This document shows, piece after piece, positions 1-10,389 of a DNA stretch of 64,000 bases. This DNA is from Adiantum capillus-veneris (Eukaryota > Streptophyta > Polypodiopsida > Polypodiales > Pteridaceae). The stretch covers positions 47,966,768 to 48,030,767 of the forward strand of contig CM043944.1 of NCBI GenBank assembly GCA_014529385.2. Reading direction: 5' to 3'. Position 1 is the first letter of the stretch; each line of letters starts with the position of its first letter. The notes beneath the pieces are model-generated. The model ran no database searches and was not told where the DNA came from. It saw nothing but the letters and a program-made list of their open reading frames with translations. Made by a program: the position numbers and the translations under genes.

Positions 1-390
1 CATGAGGGTCAGAAATCTGGGGAGTTCCATCTTCTTTAATCGTGGATAAAAGCTCATAAGCTTTTTGAAAATCCACACCGCACGGCTCCTGTTCATAGAA
101 ATCTCTGAGTCCTAGCCTGCGGTTGGCTTCTTTGGTCTGGTTTTGTGGCGACATCATATACTTCTTTCGGTAGGAGTTGCAACTCTACCTGATGTCCCTC
201 CTCACTCTTGAATCTGCTAGTGAACATTGTGTTGTGATGCTCTTCTAGCTATTCTTTTGAAAGATAGGCTGCCTTGGCGGCTTTGGCTAAATCTGGATCC
301 AATTGGTATGCGGGTAGCTCCTGCAACTTTTCTTTCTGGTTGAGCTTCTTCTTGGCCCTCTCTGCTGCTTGCATGGCTCCTGAGCAGTGA
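1..390 (-). pseudogene. Coding-like remnant distal to the left palindrome block of H
   Basis: The minus strand reads as a hydrophilic Lys/Glu/Gln-rich stretch for about 100 codons from about position 390 down to 90, interrupted by one TAG (at a probable former CAG) and at least one frame change. The composition (runs such as ERAKKKLNQKEKLQELP) resembles helical charged spacer regions of plant gypsy polyproteins. No domain is recognised. It may be another piece of H or of a neighbouring relative beyond the window. Confidence 0.3.
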
Positions 391-419
391 ATGGAGTGTC
401 AAAGTTAGCAGATTCGACG

Positions 420-1390
420 GATTTTTCTCTAAAATGTCTGAAATGCTGACAATTTTGGTCCAATTTACTTCAAATCAAATTTTGAACAAGCATAGATGCG
501 ATAAAAACATGCAAGGAACAAAATTGTAAGTCCAAACAAAATTTTGCAACCAAAGTAAATAATCACGATTATTTACATATGAGTATTTTTTTCAACATCT
601 TGCAAACTTGGCATCACACGCTTGAAGTATATACCAAATACATACTCTGAGTGAAATATGGGCTCATTTGGATGCGTAGGGTAAAAATGGTACCAGATTT
701 TGGCTTTAGGTCTCTGAAACAATAGATAGAATGGAAATTTGAGATTTTGAGCTCCAAATTGGTTCAAACTTGGCTAGTGGGCTTAATACATCATGTAATT
801 TGGATGTATGATGGCAAAATATCAAAATTCCACCATTTTGGCGAGAAAGTAAATAATCGCGATTATTAACATTTCTACCAAAATCAACATTTTTTGATAC
901 AAATTGGTTCTAGGCATTGTATAGACTCTTGTATGAGATATGAGGTGATTTGAATCTAGAAATGTGGTCCATAACCCAAAAATTGGCTTACAAAGACTTC
1001 TTTGCATTTTCTGGCAATTTTTCAAGTTATAGGTGCTCATTTTGGCTCATACTTGACTTTTGGCATGTAATAGGTGTGTACACCTGATAGGTGAGGTGAT
1101 GATACAATTTCCAAGCAAAAATAGTGCAAAAGTAAATAATCACAATTACTTACAGCAGTCACAAATTTTTTGCAAAACTTAAATTTTTTGACCTAAACAC
1201 ATTCTATACACCTAAAACAAGTGCTAAATTGAATTTGGTCAAGTTTGGTCTTGCCGGCATCACTGTGTGCTTTGTCGACTCTAAAATCTCTGATTTTTGT
1301 GACCATACTGCCTGTTGAGTTTGTCTGACAATTTTGAGGCTTTGGACTTGTCAGTAACATAGTCGTGAAGCAACTCATCCAATTCTGGCT
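420..1390. repeat. Left block of about 285-bp degenerate repeats with 22-bp palindromes
   Basis: Three near-perfect copies of GTAAATAATCGCGATTATTTAC lie at 555-576, 849-870 and 1132-1153, spaced 294 and 283 bp apart. Sequence between them is AT-rich and only loosely repeated (recurrent 'caagtttgg', 'ttttttgcaaa'). The palindrome is the best-conserved part of each unit. The same arrangement recurs at 8823-9822 in the leader of H. No coding frame is credible here. Confidence 0.75.
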
Positions 1391-1399
1391 CATTTGGAG

Positions 1400-1890
1400 T
1401 CAGTTTGACCCCGTATGTCGAATTTGACGCTTTGTAGCCTTAAAGCTGTTTTTTGCTTTTCGAGGGCTTTGCTTGATTGATTTCATGAAATCAATCATAT
1501 ACATTGTATATGAACCTCGTAGGCCATCTTCATTTGCACAAAGACGTAAATGTTGATCTTTACCTCTCCAATACAATTGGTTCCCAATAAGAGCATAGTC
1601 TCTTGCTTTAGTTTCAATTGCTCTTTGACGGTGTTTACTCATATTCTCAGGAAATGTTCGGCTTGATAAGTAAGTACACAGATAGTTACTCCACTTACGA
1701 ACATGTGACATTTGAAACAATGTTACATGAGGTATGGGTGTTTGTTTTTGACATTGAGGACAATTCTTTACAAAAGATCGAACATCACTCCTCATAGTCG
1801 GCCAAAATACTCCAAGTCTCAAAATTCGTTGCATAGTTTGGTCTTTCGCAAAGTGAAGTCCTACTATGGTAACATGTGCTTGACTTAGGT
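1400..1890 (-). pseudogene. H integrase N-terminal zinc finger fused to a second linker segment
   Basis: From about 1890 downwards the minus strand reads an H2C2 integrase zinc finger: two His about seven residues apart, then CPQC after a FWPTMRSDV-type segment, with one stop just upstream. A normal gypsy integrase would follow with a catalytic DDE core. Instead the same open frame (1834-1400) continues into a segment resembling the RNase H-to-integrase linker that normally precedes the zinc finger (ALIGNQLYWRG, about 1610-1550). No integrase core follows. This looks like a recombination product between two related copies, placing a second linker after the finger. Confidence 0.6.
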
Positions 1891-1891
1891 A

Positions 1892-2743
1892 CTATTTTTT
1901 TTCTTCAGGATTAATGCATAAGAGCAATATTCCATCTCGATTTCTTTTGTATAGCCTACAAGCTAGTAATTGATACATAGCCGATTGTTCGATTAATCCG
2001 ATTGTAATAGGAAGTGGTATTTGTGAATCCACTTGAGCTATTGTCATCAATGACACCATGTTTGCCGACCATCGGGGTATCATTTCCACGGAGAACAAAT
2101 ATGCATCTGGTAGATCATCGTCTACCCCTTTAGGCGATTCTCCTGAAACAATCCTTGACAAATGATCTGCTCGTTGATGTGTAGTGCCCTTTTTTACAAC
2201 CACAGTGAAATCAAATTCCAGAAGAATGATGAACCATCTCACTATTCTTCCTGTGCTGCATGGCTTGTTGACCAAATACAACAAATTTTGGTGGTATGCA
2301 AAGAACACAAACTTGTTGGCTAATAGGTAATGTCTATACTTTCTAATGGCATAGATTATTTCTAATCCTTCCCTTTCGGTGGTGGTATAATTCTTTTCCG
2401 CCATGCTCAACTATCGGCTAGCATAAGAAATAGAAAAATTAATTTTCTCGTCTCCCGGTTGAGCTAGTATACAACTGATAACAAAATTGGAAGCATCTAC
2501 ATGTATGTGGAATATCTTATTCCAATATGGTGCTTTCAATATTGGAGCTGAGGTCAGAGCTTGCTTAAGCTTCATGAACGATTCTTCACATGCCTCGGTC
2601 CACTCAAAGTGTGTAATCAAGCTATACATGGGTTTTGCAATTATAGCGTACATGCAGGTGAACCGTCGATAATATCCACAATGCCCCATGAAGGCTTGTA
2701 CCCCCTTGACTAGGCAATTCAGCAATGACATGAATTTTTTCAA
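1892..2743 (-). pseudogene. H RNase H domain
   Basis: Two adjacent minus frames (2743-2411 and 2410-1892) give a typical gypsy RNase H. An FHIHVDASN segment supplies the first catalytic Asp, followed by the ERE-type segment TTTEREGLEII and a final HQRADHLSR with the last Asp. Ahead of it are the RT tail residues WTEACEESFMKLK. The domain degrades the RNA strand of the RNA-DNA hybrid during reverse transcription. The two halves are separated by a stop or frame change near 2405-2415, so no single protein is made. It is followed by the integrase linker and zinc finger. Confidence 0.8.
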
Positions 2744-3497
2744 TATCAGTAGCTATGCCATTTTTAGACACTATATGTCCAAGAATTTTTCCTTGTCTAC
2801 CCATGAATCTGCACTTTTCAGGATTTAAGAAAATCCTATAAAGTCTACATTTTTGGAATACCTTTTTGAGGTGTTCAAAATGATCAGCCTGGATTGATGA
2901 ATGTGCGCATAGATCATCCATATATACTTCTAAGATTTTCCTAAGATATTCCTTAAAAGCATGGCTCATCAACCTTTGAAATGTGGATGGAGCATTAGTT
3001 AACCCAAACGGCATAACCCAATAGGCAAAAATACCCTATTCTGTTGCAAAAGCAGTTTTACGCTGATCTTTTGGGTCAACCAAAAGTTGATTGTATCCCG
3101 AAAAGCCATCTAAGGAGCTGTAAGCTTCTTTTCTTGGAACTTGTTCTAAAACATGCTCAGTGGTTGGAAGAGGAAAGTTGTTTCTAATGGTAGTTGCATT
3201 CACCTTTTTGAGATTAACACACACTTGTAATTTTTCTTTTTTCTTGGGTACTACCACAATTGGAGACACCCAATCTGTGTGTTCAATTTCATAAATAAAT
3301 TCGACTTCCTTTAGTTTTTCAATCTCTTCTTTTATCTTCCTGGCAAATGTTTCATTATACGCGTATGGCCTTTGTCTACTTGGTTTTGCATCATCTCTCA
3401 TGGGTATGGTATGTTGACAGATTTTTGGATCAACACCCTTGAGATCCTTGTAAGACCAAGGAAAGATATCTTGGTATTCCTTTAGCAAGCTTAGCAA
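2622..3497 (-). pseudogene. H reverse transcriptase
   Basis: Two overlapping frames (3497-3036, 3014-2622) cover the palm and fingers of a Ty3/gypsy reverse transcriptase. Visible motifs in order are WVSPIVVVPKK, the first catalytic Asp in [24 protein letters not shown], and the active-site box YMDDLCAHS (near 2910). The H-G-I-V motif (ILGHIVSKNGI) follows. The enzyme copies element RNA to DNA in the virus-like particle. An in-frame stop separates the halves near 3030, at a position where relatives have Trp, and the frame drifts after 2740. The sequence groups with Tat/Athila-like rather than chromovirus RT. Confidence 0.85.
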
Positions 3498-4345
3498 AAG
3501 CTCTTCTTCTTCTTCTGTTAGGTCATTTGCAATGTAAGCAAGTCTAGGCTCTTCTCCTAGTTCAGCTAGGCCTATCTTTTGAGCGTTTTCAGGCCCTTCG
3601 TAGGACTCACCCCGTTTTTGTAGTTTCCTAATAGGTTGTTCGACTATAATTTTTCAATCTTGGAGAGTATACTTTTTGTAATGGGATGGAACACTCATTA
3701 CATCCTTACCACCCTTTTCCGTGGTTTCCATTTTGGTCGTATATATCTCCTTTAGAGCTTTTTTTAACTCTTGATTTTTTTTTTTCATTCAAGTCGGGTC
3801 ATGAGTGGTTTCTTATCCTGTGGGTTTGCTTGAGTATCCTTCCTTGTTTTTCTCAATGTTTTAGATATTTCTGAATTTTTGTTTGAAGGATATCTGCCAG
3901 TGATTTTGTCCTTGACACAATCATTTGCATCTATCTGCATTAAGAATTGTGTTCCACTAGAGACTGATGGCATAGGTCGTGTTTTCACGTTTCTGGTGTC
4001 TCTTTTTCGTCTATACCATTTTTGTCTTCTTGATTTCTGGTTGGGAAAGTCAAAAAACTTCTCCTCCCCTCCTTTCAAGAGTAGTTTAGCTCTCACATGT
4101 TCTTTTTCTGACCCCGAACCTTCTGAGGTAGCTGAGTGTTCATGTAACTCATCTGTTGCATCATAATAGAGGTCTGAAAAGACTTGTTGAGCTTTCATCA
4201 AGTCCTTGGGTTCCTCATCTTCGTCTTTAATGTTGAGGGTTGAAATCATTTGGATAGGAATGATGTCGTAGCCATCCTCTTGCAAAATTGAGTAGGCATA
4301 GACGTATTCACACATACATCCATGGTCGCTAAAATTTGAGTCCAC
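3498..4345 (-). pseudogene. H polyprotein spacer between protease and reverse transcriptase
   Basis: A 186-codon minus frame (4345-3785) is highly charged, with an acidic patch (KDEDEEPKD) and a Lys/Arg-rich half (RRQKWYRRKRDTR). It continues less cleanly towards the RT start at 3497. No enzymatic motif is visible. Long charged spacers of this sort are usual between PR and RT in Ogre/Tat-type elements. It lies directly after the protease frame and is oriented with it, so it is most likely part of the pol polyprotein. Confidence 0.5.
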
Positions 4346-5034
4346 TCAAATGGCTCAAACAAATGCTGTGGAAAGGGTTCAGGTACATAGGCTTCGTCTA
4401 TGCAGCCCCTTTCTAGAATACATGCTTCTCGTTTTAAGCTTTCATTTTCTGAAGCTCCACACATCCAAATAGGAGTGTCTTTGCTTAACCAAAATGGAAG
4501 CTTAGTTTCAGCCGAAGAGACTCTATCAAACTCTTGTATGGGTGTTTTCAAAACATCTCTATAAGTGTGATCTTTTAGATTTACTCTTGTTATAAATCCC
4601 ACTTGCTTCAAGTAAAGATAATTGTTTCCCCAATATTGGATAAGCTGTACCTGTCGCATGAAAGGTCTTCCCAATACGATTTCATAATTGAGTTTTTTTC
4701 CAAAGTCTACTATGGCAAAAGTGTGTTGATATTCAATTCCACAGGAAATGACTATCACCTTTTCAAGCAGCCCTAATGGTCTCTCAATGTGTCCGTCAGC
4801 CAATTGCAATTTCATTCAAGTTTGTCTAATGGCTGGTTGTCCCCAGGATTCCCATATTGCTTTTGTGGCTATGGCTATGCCTGCTCCATTATCCAGTATT
4901 GCCATGGTTTCAATGTCATTATATTTCATTGAAAGGGTGGTGTTTCCTTCTTCCCCTTTGTGATATTCTCCGACTTTGCTCATTGGAACAGAATGAATCT
5001 CTTTATTATCCATTTCATTTGTTAATTTTCCCAA
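4246..5034 (-). pseudogene. H aspartic protease, DNGA active site
   Basis: Two frames (5034-4816 and 4815-4246) make a retropepsin-like domain. The active-site segment is ILDNGAGIAIA, so the usual D-T/S-G is D-N-G. Downstream are the strand-rich stretch with ADGHIERPLG and the conserved VLGRPFM near 4670. The enzyme would cleave the Gag-Pol polyprotein. A stop at 4815 divides it. The protease of element B (26838-27330) aligns along its length (ILDGGAG, ADG/ANG, LGRPF/LGCPF), showing B is a relative. DNG may be a family feature or a mutation. Confidence 0.75.
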
Positions 5035-5887
5035 ATTTTTGAGATTAGCCCCGTTATCCCCACCTTCTCTAGGGTTTTCTGTAGATCATTCCATAAGTAT
5101 GGTCTGAATTTTAATAGTTCTTCCAAGGTAAGAGTGCATTGGATGGGTGTAGACATGATTGAACAAATGTTGTCTACTTCTAGGGTTTGTTCAGCTCTTT
5201 TTACTTGAGTGGTCTTACACACTATGGATTCATCTTCATTATCTCCCAAGTAAGAAGGTAATGTTTTCAAAGTCATCGGTTTCGACATTCCTGAAGCTTC
5301 AGATCTACAATCCCCATACAAGGATTGTACATCCATATTTATATCAGAAGGTAGGTTATCCAACCAAACTTCCTCTATAGGAGCTGACTTTAGAGTTATG
5401 CTCCCATCATTGATCTCTCTAACTTTTTTCCATAAGTGTCCTGGCCAGTCTTCCTCTATGAATGGAATTCCGTCTAAGGCATCTTCGCTATCTGGCACTA
5501 TAAGTTCTGGTTGTTTTGTTTCAAGGTGGGGTTCTGCCACGACATCGGGTTTTTCTTTAGTGTCTCTTACCACAAGCTCTTCAGGTTTTGCGATACTTTT
5601 AAGCTTGGGTTTTTGTTTTTTTAAGCATTTCTTGCGGTGATTCTTACCAAATTTTGATAAGCTTTTAGCTTAGCTGCTTCCATGTTTAGAGAAGAATAGT
5701 TTTTCCATTTGTTTTCCATGTTTTGGCCTGCTTTAAGTCCTGCTTGGTAGGCTTCCAAGGCTGCATTAATAGGCTCAAAAAGTTTATCAACCAGAATGGA
5801 TCCTCCAAATTTCACGGTTGTTTCCTTGATTTCACTTCCAATTTCTTTCACGTTTTCCTGGAATAGCTTTTTTTGCTTTCTTCTCAA
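5022..5887 (-). pseudogene. H spacer between Gag zinc knuckles and protease
   Basis: Frames 5887-5621 and 5573-5022 give about 270 residues of acidic, helical sequence running into the protease. The final part (MSTPIQCTLTLEELLKF) has a counterpart just before the protease of element B (VPLNIAKLMDFM), followed in both by a short conserved stretch (VPMSKVGEY / IPVNKLGQY) and the active site. This supports a shared gag-spacer-PR layout. No catalytic motif is seen. One frame change lies near 5600. Confidence 0.55.
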
Positions 5888-6056
5888 TTTTAACTCGTTG
5901 TTTTTGTTTTCTCATCTGATATCTTTTGCTTCTGCTTCTTTTGATCCTTTGAAAGGAAACTTTTGTATTTTCCGAATCATCAGAGGAGTTGTGTTTCTTT
6001 TTCTTGGCCTGTGCTCTAGTGATTACCGTGATTGGAACAATCGGTTCACTATCTGA

Positions 6057-7470
6057 TTAGCTACTAGGTATCACTTGGACTACGTTTACTATTGCTCTAC
6101 CCTTGTTTAAATGTTTTTTAGGACAATCTTCCGAAAAGTGTCTTACCTTTTTGCAACATTGTATGCAATAGGCTTCAACTGGCTTGAGGTTTTTGTCAGG
6201 CTCTGGACATTCATTTTTCCAATGATCATCTGCATCACAGTTGTGACAATTTCCCGTTCTTGGCTTAATCATGGGTCTTACCATGGGAGGTATGACACCT
6301 TGATTAGCTACATAATACATTGGTGCGAGCTCTGGTGGAGCATAAGTCACGGTTTCTTCCATTGATCGTGGATGTGAATTATACCAATCTCCTTCTACCA
6401 TCAATGTAGATGGACTAGGCTCCGCATAGGTTGTAATAGGTACTAACACTTATTCATCTATGACTCCTTCGGAGTGCATGTACTTTACAGGCACTGCATT
6501 ATGTCCTGGGTACGGAGGTTGTTGACCCAACACAGGTTGAGGTCTTTCCATACCCATTGGTGGTCTTTGAGCTTGAGCTATATTAGGCTGATATCTGTAC
6601 ATGGGTTGTCCTTGTGGCCTCATAGGCACGTACTGAACATTGCCATCATACTTTGGTCTGAAGTAGCACTCATGGATCTCATGGATGGTCCATTTAACCT
6701 CAATTGCACACCATTTTTGTGGCCTAATTGGTTGTTCTGTTGAGGTATCCCTTGTCCTGGTCCACTTATAGGTGCTTTTTGCATGTTGTTCATCATGTCG
6801 TTCATCCTTTTGAGTATATCTTCTATGGCTGAAAGTGGTGCGGTAGTAGCCGTTCCCACTTGTGCTGGTTTTGTGGATGCCGTTTTCTCACTTTGGTTAT
6901 CCTTAGGGACATCTTCTTTGTTAAAAATATCACAATTGTCTCCTAAGTCAATAGCATCTGACACACACTTTTTTAGGGTTTTATGCTTTTTACTATAGAG
7001 TATAGCATGAAGTTCTTTATTTAGCAATCCCTCTGGAAACAAAGATATGAGTCGTTCTTCTGCAGGTATCTCTAGCCCTGGGCATTTGGCAATGTATTAT
7101 TTCATTCGAGTTGCACAATCCCTAAGAGACTCACCATGTTTTTGTTTAAAGCTGTAGATTTGAGCTATCATATTATTTTTGATCCCCGTTTTGGAACAAG
7201 AAGCTACAAATCCTTGAGCTAATGTGTTCAAGTCCATGATTGACCTTGGTGGAATGTTTTGGAACTATGTCAATGCTTTTCATTCTAATGTCACTCCAAA
7301 CCCCTCGAATTGAGTATGGAAATCGAATATACGTTCTGCTCTTAGCACTTACTTAAAGCTTGCTAAGTGGTCGTATGGATCCCCTGATCCAATGTATTTT
7401 CTGATCAATTTTTGAAAATCAGCTGGTCTGACGCATCTGTTTGGTTCAACTTTCGGTCTCCTGGCAGTTG
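6057..7470 (-). pseudogene. H Gag: capsid-like core and zinc knuckles
   Basis: From about 7450 to 6900 the minus strand reads a retrotransposon Gag core (IRKYIGSGDPYDHLASF, FEGFGVTLE, IYSFKQKHGESLRDC) broken by several TAA/TAG codons at positions where Gln or Trp is expected. Frame 7042-6620 continues with the end of the core and a Pro/Gln-rich tail. Frame 6449-6057 holds two knuckles: CHNCDADDHWKNEC (CX2CX4HX4C) and a slightly longer CIQC...H...C. Gag forms the particle shell and binds element RNA. Order and spacing are normal for gypsy elements. Confidence 0.75.
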
Positions 7471-7471
7471 G

Positions 7472-8416
7472 TCATGGTTCGAGCCCTTCAAACGAGTCTG
7501 TTGGAAATAGTGACTCATGTAGCCCTGCACTGGCCTTAGTGTCACTCAGTTTTCTACGTGATGAGGTGGTTTCTGGTTTCTTAACATTACTCTCAGATGA
7601 TCTCTCACGGTGTTCATCTCTTGGAATTGTTTTTGGTCCTTGTCTCAATATCCAATCCCTTATGGAATACCCTTGGTATTTGGTTTGTTCTACCTCCTCA
7701 GGAGTCATTATAACAAAGTTGTTCTTATAATAATCCCTAAACAGGTAGGTTGGTAGGTCTGCTGATTCCTTATCTTTGATCTTGAAGATATAGATGATCT
7801 TCATGGCCATTAGTTGTCCTGATTTGGCATGCGAAGTCCATAGAAGATCTTTTATGTTTCTATCCTCCCAACAATAGACTCCGATCCTCGGATTATCCGT
7901 ACTAAGCCATTTCAAAGGCTTTAAATCTACTTGATCGTATCCCTCGAATTCTAAAGTTGGAGGTCCTTCTTTTGCTGCCATATATGGGATTATGGTGTTT
8001 ACTTCTAACCCCCATTTGTCTATCACATCAGGGTTTTCGACTTGTACATACTGAGTTCTGTTTTTGTCCATGTACATTTTTTCTTGTTTGTTTGCCCTAA
8101 TCTCTTCTTCGAACTCAATACCATGGTCATCAATGCGAATAGCATACTCCTCGTTAGGGTCCAGGTAAACCTAAGCTCCACGGCGGTTAGTCTTAAAAAA
8201 AAAGAGTATATGCCTATAGCACATTGTCGTTCCTATCTTCGAGTGAATTGAGTAAGAAGACATTTCAGATGTTGAATCCAAAAAAGTATCTGAGACTTCT
8301 TCAAGGATTGTGTGCAAGGAATTGCCTTGATTCACGCTTTCTCCGGTGGATACTCTACTGGAGGTTTCTCCGAGTATGCCTTGATTTCCTAGTACACGAC
8401 TAGATCTAAGGTTCAT
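7472..8416 (-). pseudogene. H Gag N-terminal region
   Basis: A 201-codon frame (8077-7472) and an upstream 81-codon frame (8416-8171) lie between the leader and the Gag core and are in the same direction. The longer one contains a compact Trp-rich section (WLSTDNPRIGVYCWED) and ends in a Ser/Arg/Lys-rich tail (PRDEHRERSSESNVKK). The start of the shorter (MNLRSSRVLGNQ) is a candidate Gag initiation site since only the palindromic leader lies upstream. No known domain was recognised beyond its place before Gag. Confidence 0.5.
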
Positions 8417-8639
8417 ATAGACTTATGAAGCCCTGGATAGAGTACTTACCTTTGGATTGACTTGTTGTCAATTTCCACTTGATTCGATTGCAACTTTCTA
8501 TCAAGCTACTGATTCCTCGTCTACAACCTGATTCCTGTACAAATTTGATCAAGTTAGCTATTCTTCTATAAAGACAATAGAGTTTTTCCTAACTCTCGTG
8601 ATTGGTCTATGTGTACCACTTCAAATCGAGCTATGGGAG

Positions 8640-9850
8640 TCAAACTGACTTTCAGATTCGACTTTAGCAAAAAATCAAAGGTTTAATTTACAACTTGGAA
8701 ACTGAGTGAACATGTACCAATTCGGATCCGATTGAACCCAAAATGGCCCAGTGGCTTCGTATTATACTGGTCTAACACTTTACAAGTTCAAAAGTCAAAG
8801 CTGGTGTCCCTGGGTCGCAATAGTAAATAATCGCGATTAGCTACTTTTGCTAGTTTTTTTGCACTTTTTGGCTTGGTTTGGCAAGTATATAACCTGTTAA
8901 AGTCCCTGGACAAGTTTCAACAAGTTTGGACAAAATTTGATCAAGTTTATCAATTGTTTTGTGTCCGCAAACTCTGATTTCAAGAATCTGGCTTAAGTCT
9001 CACTTTTGTGATCCAAATTTCACCAAAATTGATTTGTGGGGTCTACTTGATATGCTTGACCTTGTGATATACTCAAATTTGCAAAATGAAGCAAATATAA
9101 ATAATGGCAATTATTTACTCCAGCTATATTTTTGCAAATTTTTGTCCCAACTTTGACACAAATCTGTTAAGCACCTCAAGTTAAGGTCACTAGCCAAGTT
9201 TCATCAAGTTTGGACAATTTTTGGTCAAATGGTCATTAATTTTATGTCCGTAGACTAACTTTGCAAATTTGGTCACAATTTTCAATCCAGTGATCTAAAT
9301 CTTACCAAATTTGATTTGTGGGCTTATTACAACATGATAAAACTACTGATATGCTGACTTGGCCAAAAAAGTTGAAAAATGGGACAAATGTAGATAATCG
9401 TGATTATTTACAACTGATAACTTTTTGTATCTTTTTGGTCAACTGAACATGTACACATGTTTAACACATCAATATAAGCCTATGAATCCATTTTCAACAA
9501 GTTTGGACAATTTTGTCCCCATTTTACACTCAAGTTTCAAAAAGTCAGTACAAACGTTAGTTTTTACCCAGTTTCTGGCCAGTTTGGTAATCCAAATCTT
9601 TTATGCCTTTACAAAAGTTGTTTGACACTTGCGATGAGTCAATGGTATGAACCTTGGTCAAATCTGGGTTAAAAGTTAATAATCACGATTATTAACTTCA
9701 GGCTTGAAATGAACACTTTTTTGCAATTTTTTCAAAGACAGTCTTTATATGAGCCATTTTAAGCCTATGAATCAAGTCAAAACTTAATTTGGCCTAAAAT
9801 GTCAAGAAAAAGTAAATAATCTGAGTTTTGGTCAACTCTTGAAATTTTTA
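8640..9850. repeat. Right block of about 285-bp repeats with 22-bp palindromes, in the leader of H
   Basis: Copies of the palindrome GTAAATAATCGCGATTATTTAC and close variants lie at 8823-8844, 9097-9118, 9390-9411 and 9675-9696, with a half site at 9812-9822. Spacing is 274, 293 and 285 bp. Each is followed by a T-rich stretch (ttttttgca) and then 'caagtttggacaa'-like sequence, so the units are genuine but strongly diverged tandem repeats. The block sits between the primer-binding site and gag of H, so it would be transcribed in the 5' leader RNA. Confidence 0.8.
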
Positions 9851-10370
9851 CCTCAAAGTGTCCTTGAGCTTACTAACTGGTTCAGACAACTTTTAAGCTT
9901 ACTCTCCAGTCAGATTGAGTGGTTTTGAGTCTTTTCGTGCTATTTCTAGCTGTAGACTTGAAATTCTGCAACTTCCAATAACAAATCACAATGATTCTTT
10001 GAGAGAGAGCAATGTTTTGAATTCCACCTCGGATCCTACTTACCCTACTCCTTGATTCTCATGCAATGGAGTTATGGAAAATGTCCACAAACACTCGTTT
10101 TCTTATCTTTTATGGTTTTCTGAACATTGATCTTAAGACTTGTCTCATCTACCAATCACCCTCAAAATCCTAATCTATTTCTACAATCCTACAATCCTAA
10201 AGGCACTCAGCAAGTACAATTACTTCCAAGCTACCTCTACACAGCAAAAGACGACAATCTTAGGCTATGTTAGATCTAAAAGAAAGTTTTGAACTCTAGG
10301 TGATCCTAAAGGAAGTTAAAGGATAACTTCACAAGACGCTCGTATTTTTTCCTAGTTTAGGTCTCTTCGA
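9851..10370 (-). other. H leader between primer-binding site and palindrome block
   Basis: About 520 bp with no open frame. It is ordinary AT-rich leader sequence directly downstream (minus strand) of the primer-binding site. No palindrome copy was found here. Confidence 0.5.
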
Positions 10371-10387
10371 CCCCGACAACGGTGCCA
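10371..10387 (-). promoter_or_regulatory. H primer-binding site, tRNA-Asp type
   Basis: The minus strand reads TGGCACCGTTGTCGGGG two bases inside the end of the 5' LTR (LTR end ...CCCACA, then TT). This is the standard plant Asp-type primer site with small changes. It fixes the orientation of H and the inner LTR boundary. Confidence 0.9.
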
Positions 10388-10389
10388 AA

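Noticed and set aside
217-402. 61-codon plus-strand frame
   Set aside because: The minus strand reads more convincingly as decayed coding sequence; this frame has no known feature.
420-1390. CRISPR-like array
   Set aside because: Spacing of about 285 bp, diverged repeats and plant context rule it out; the palindromes belong to a retrotransposon repeat.
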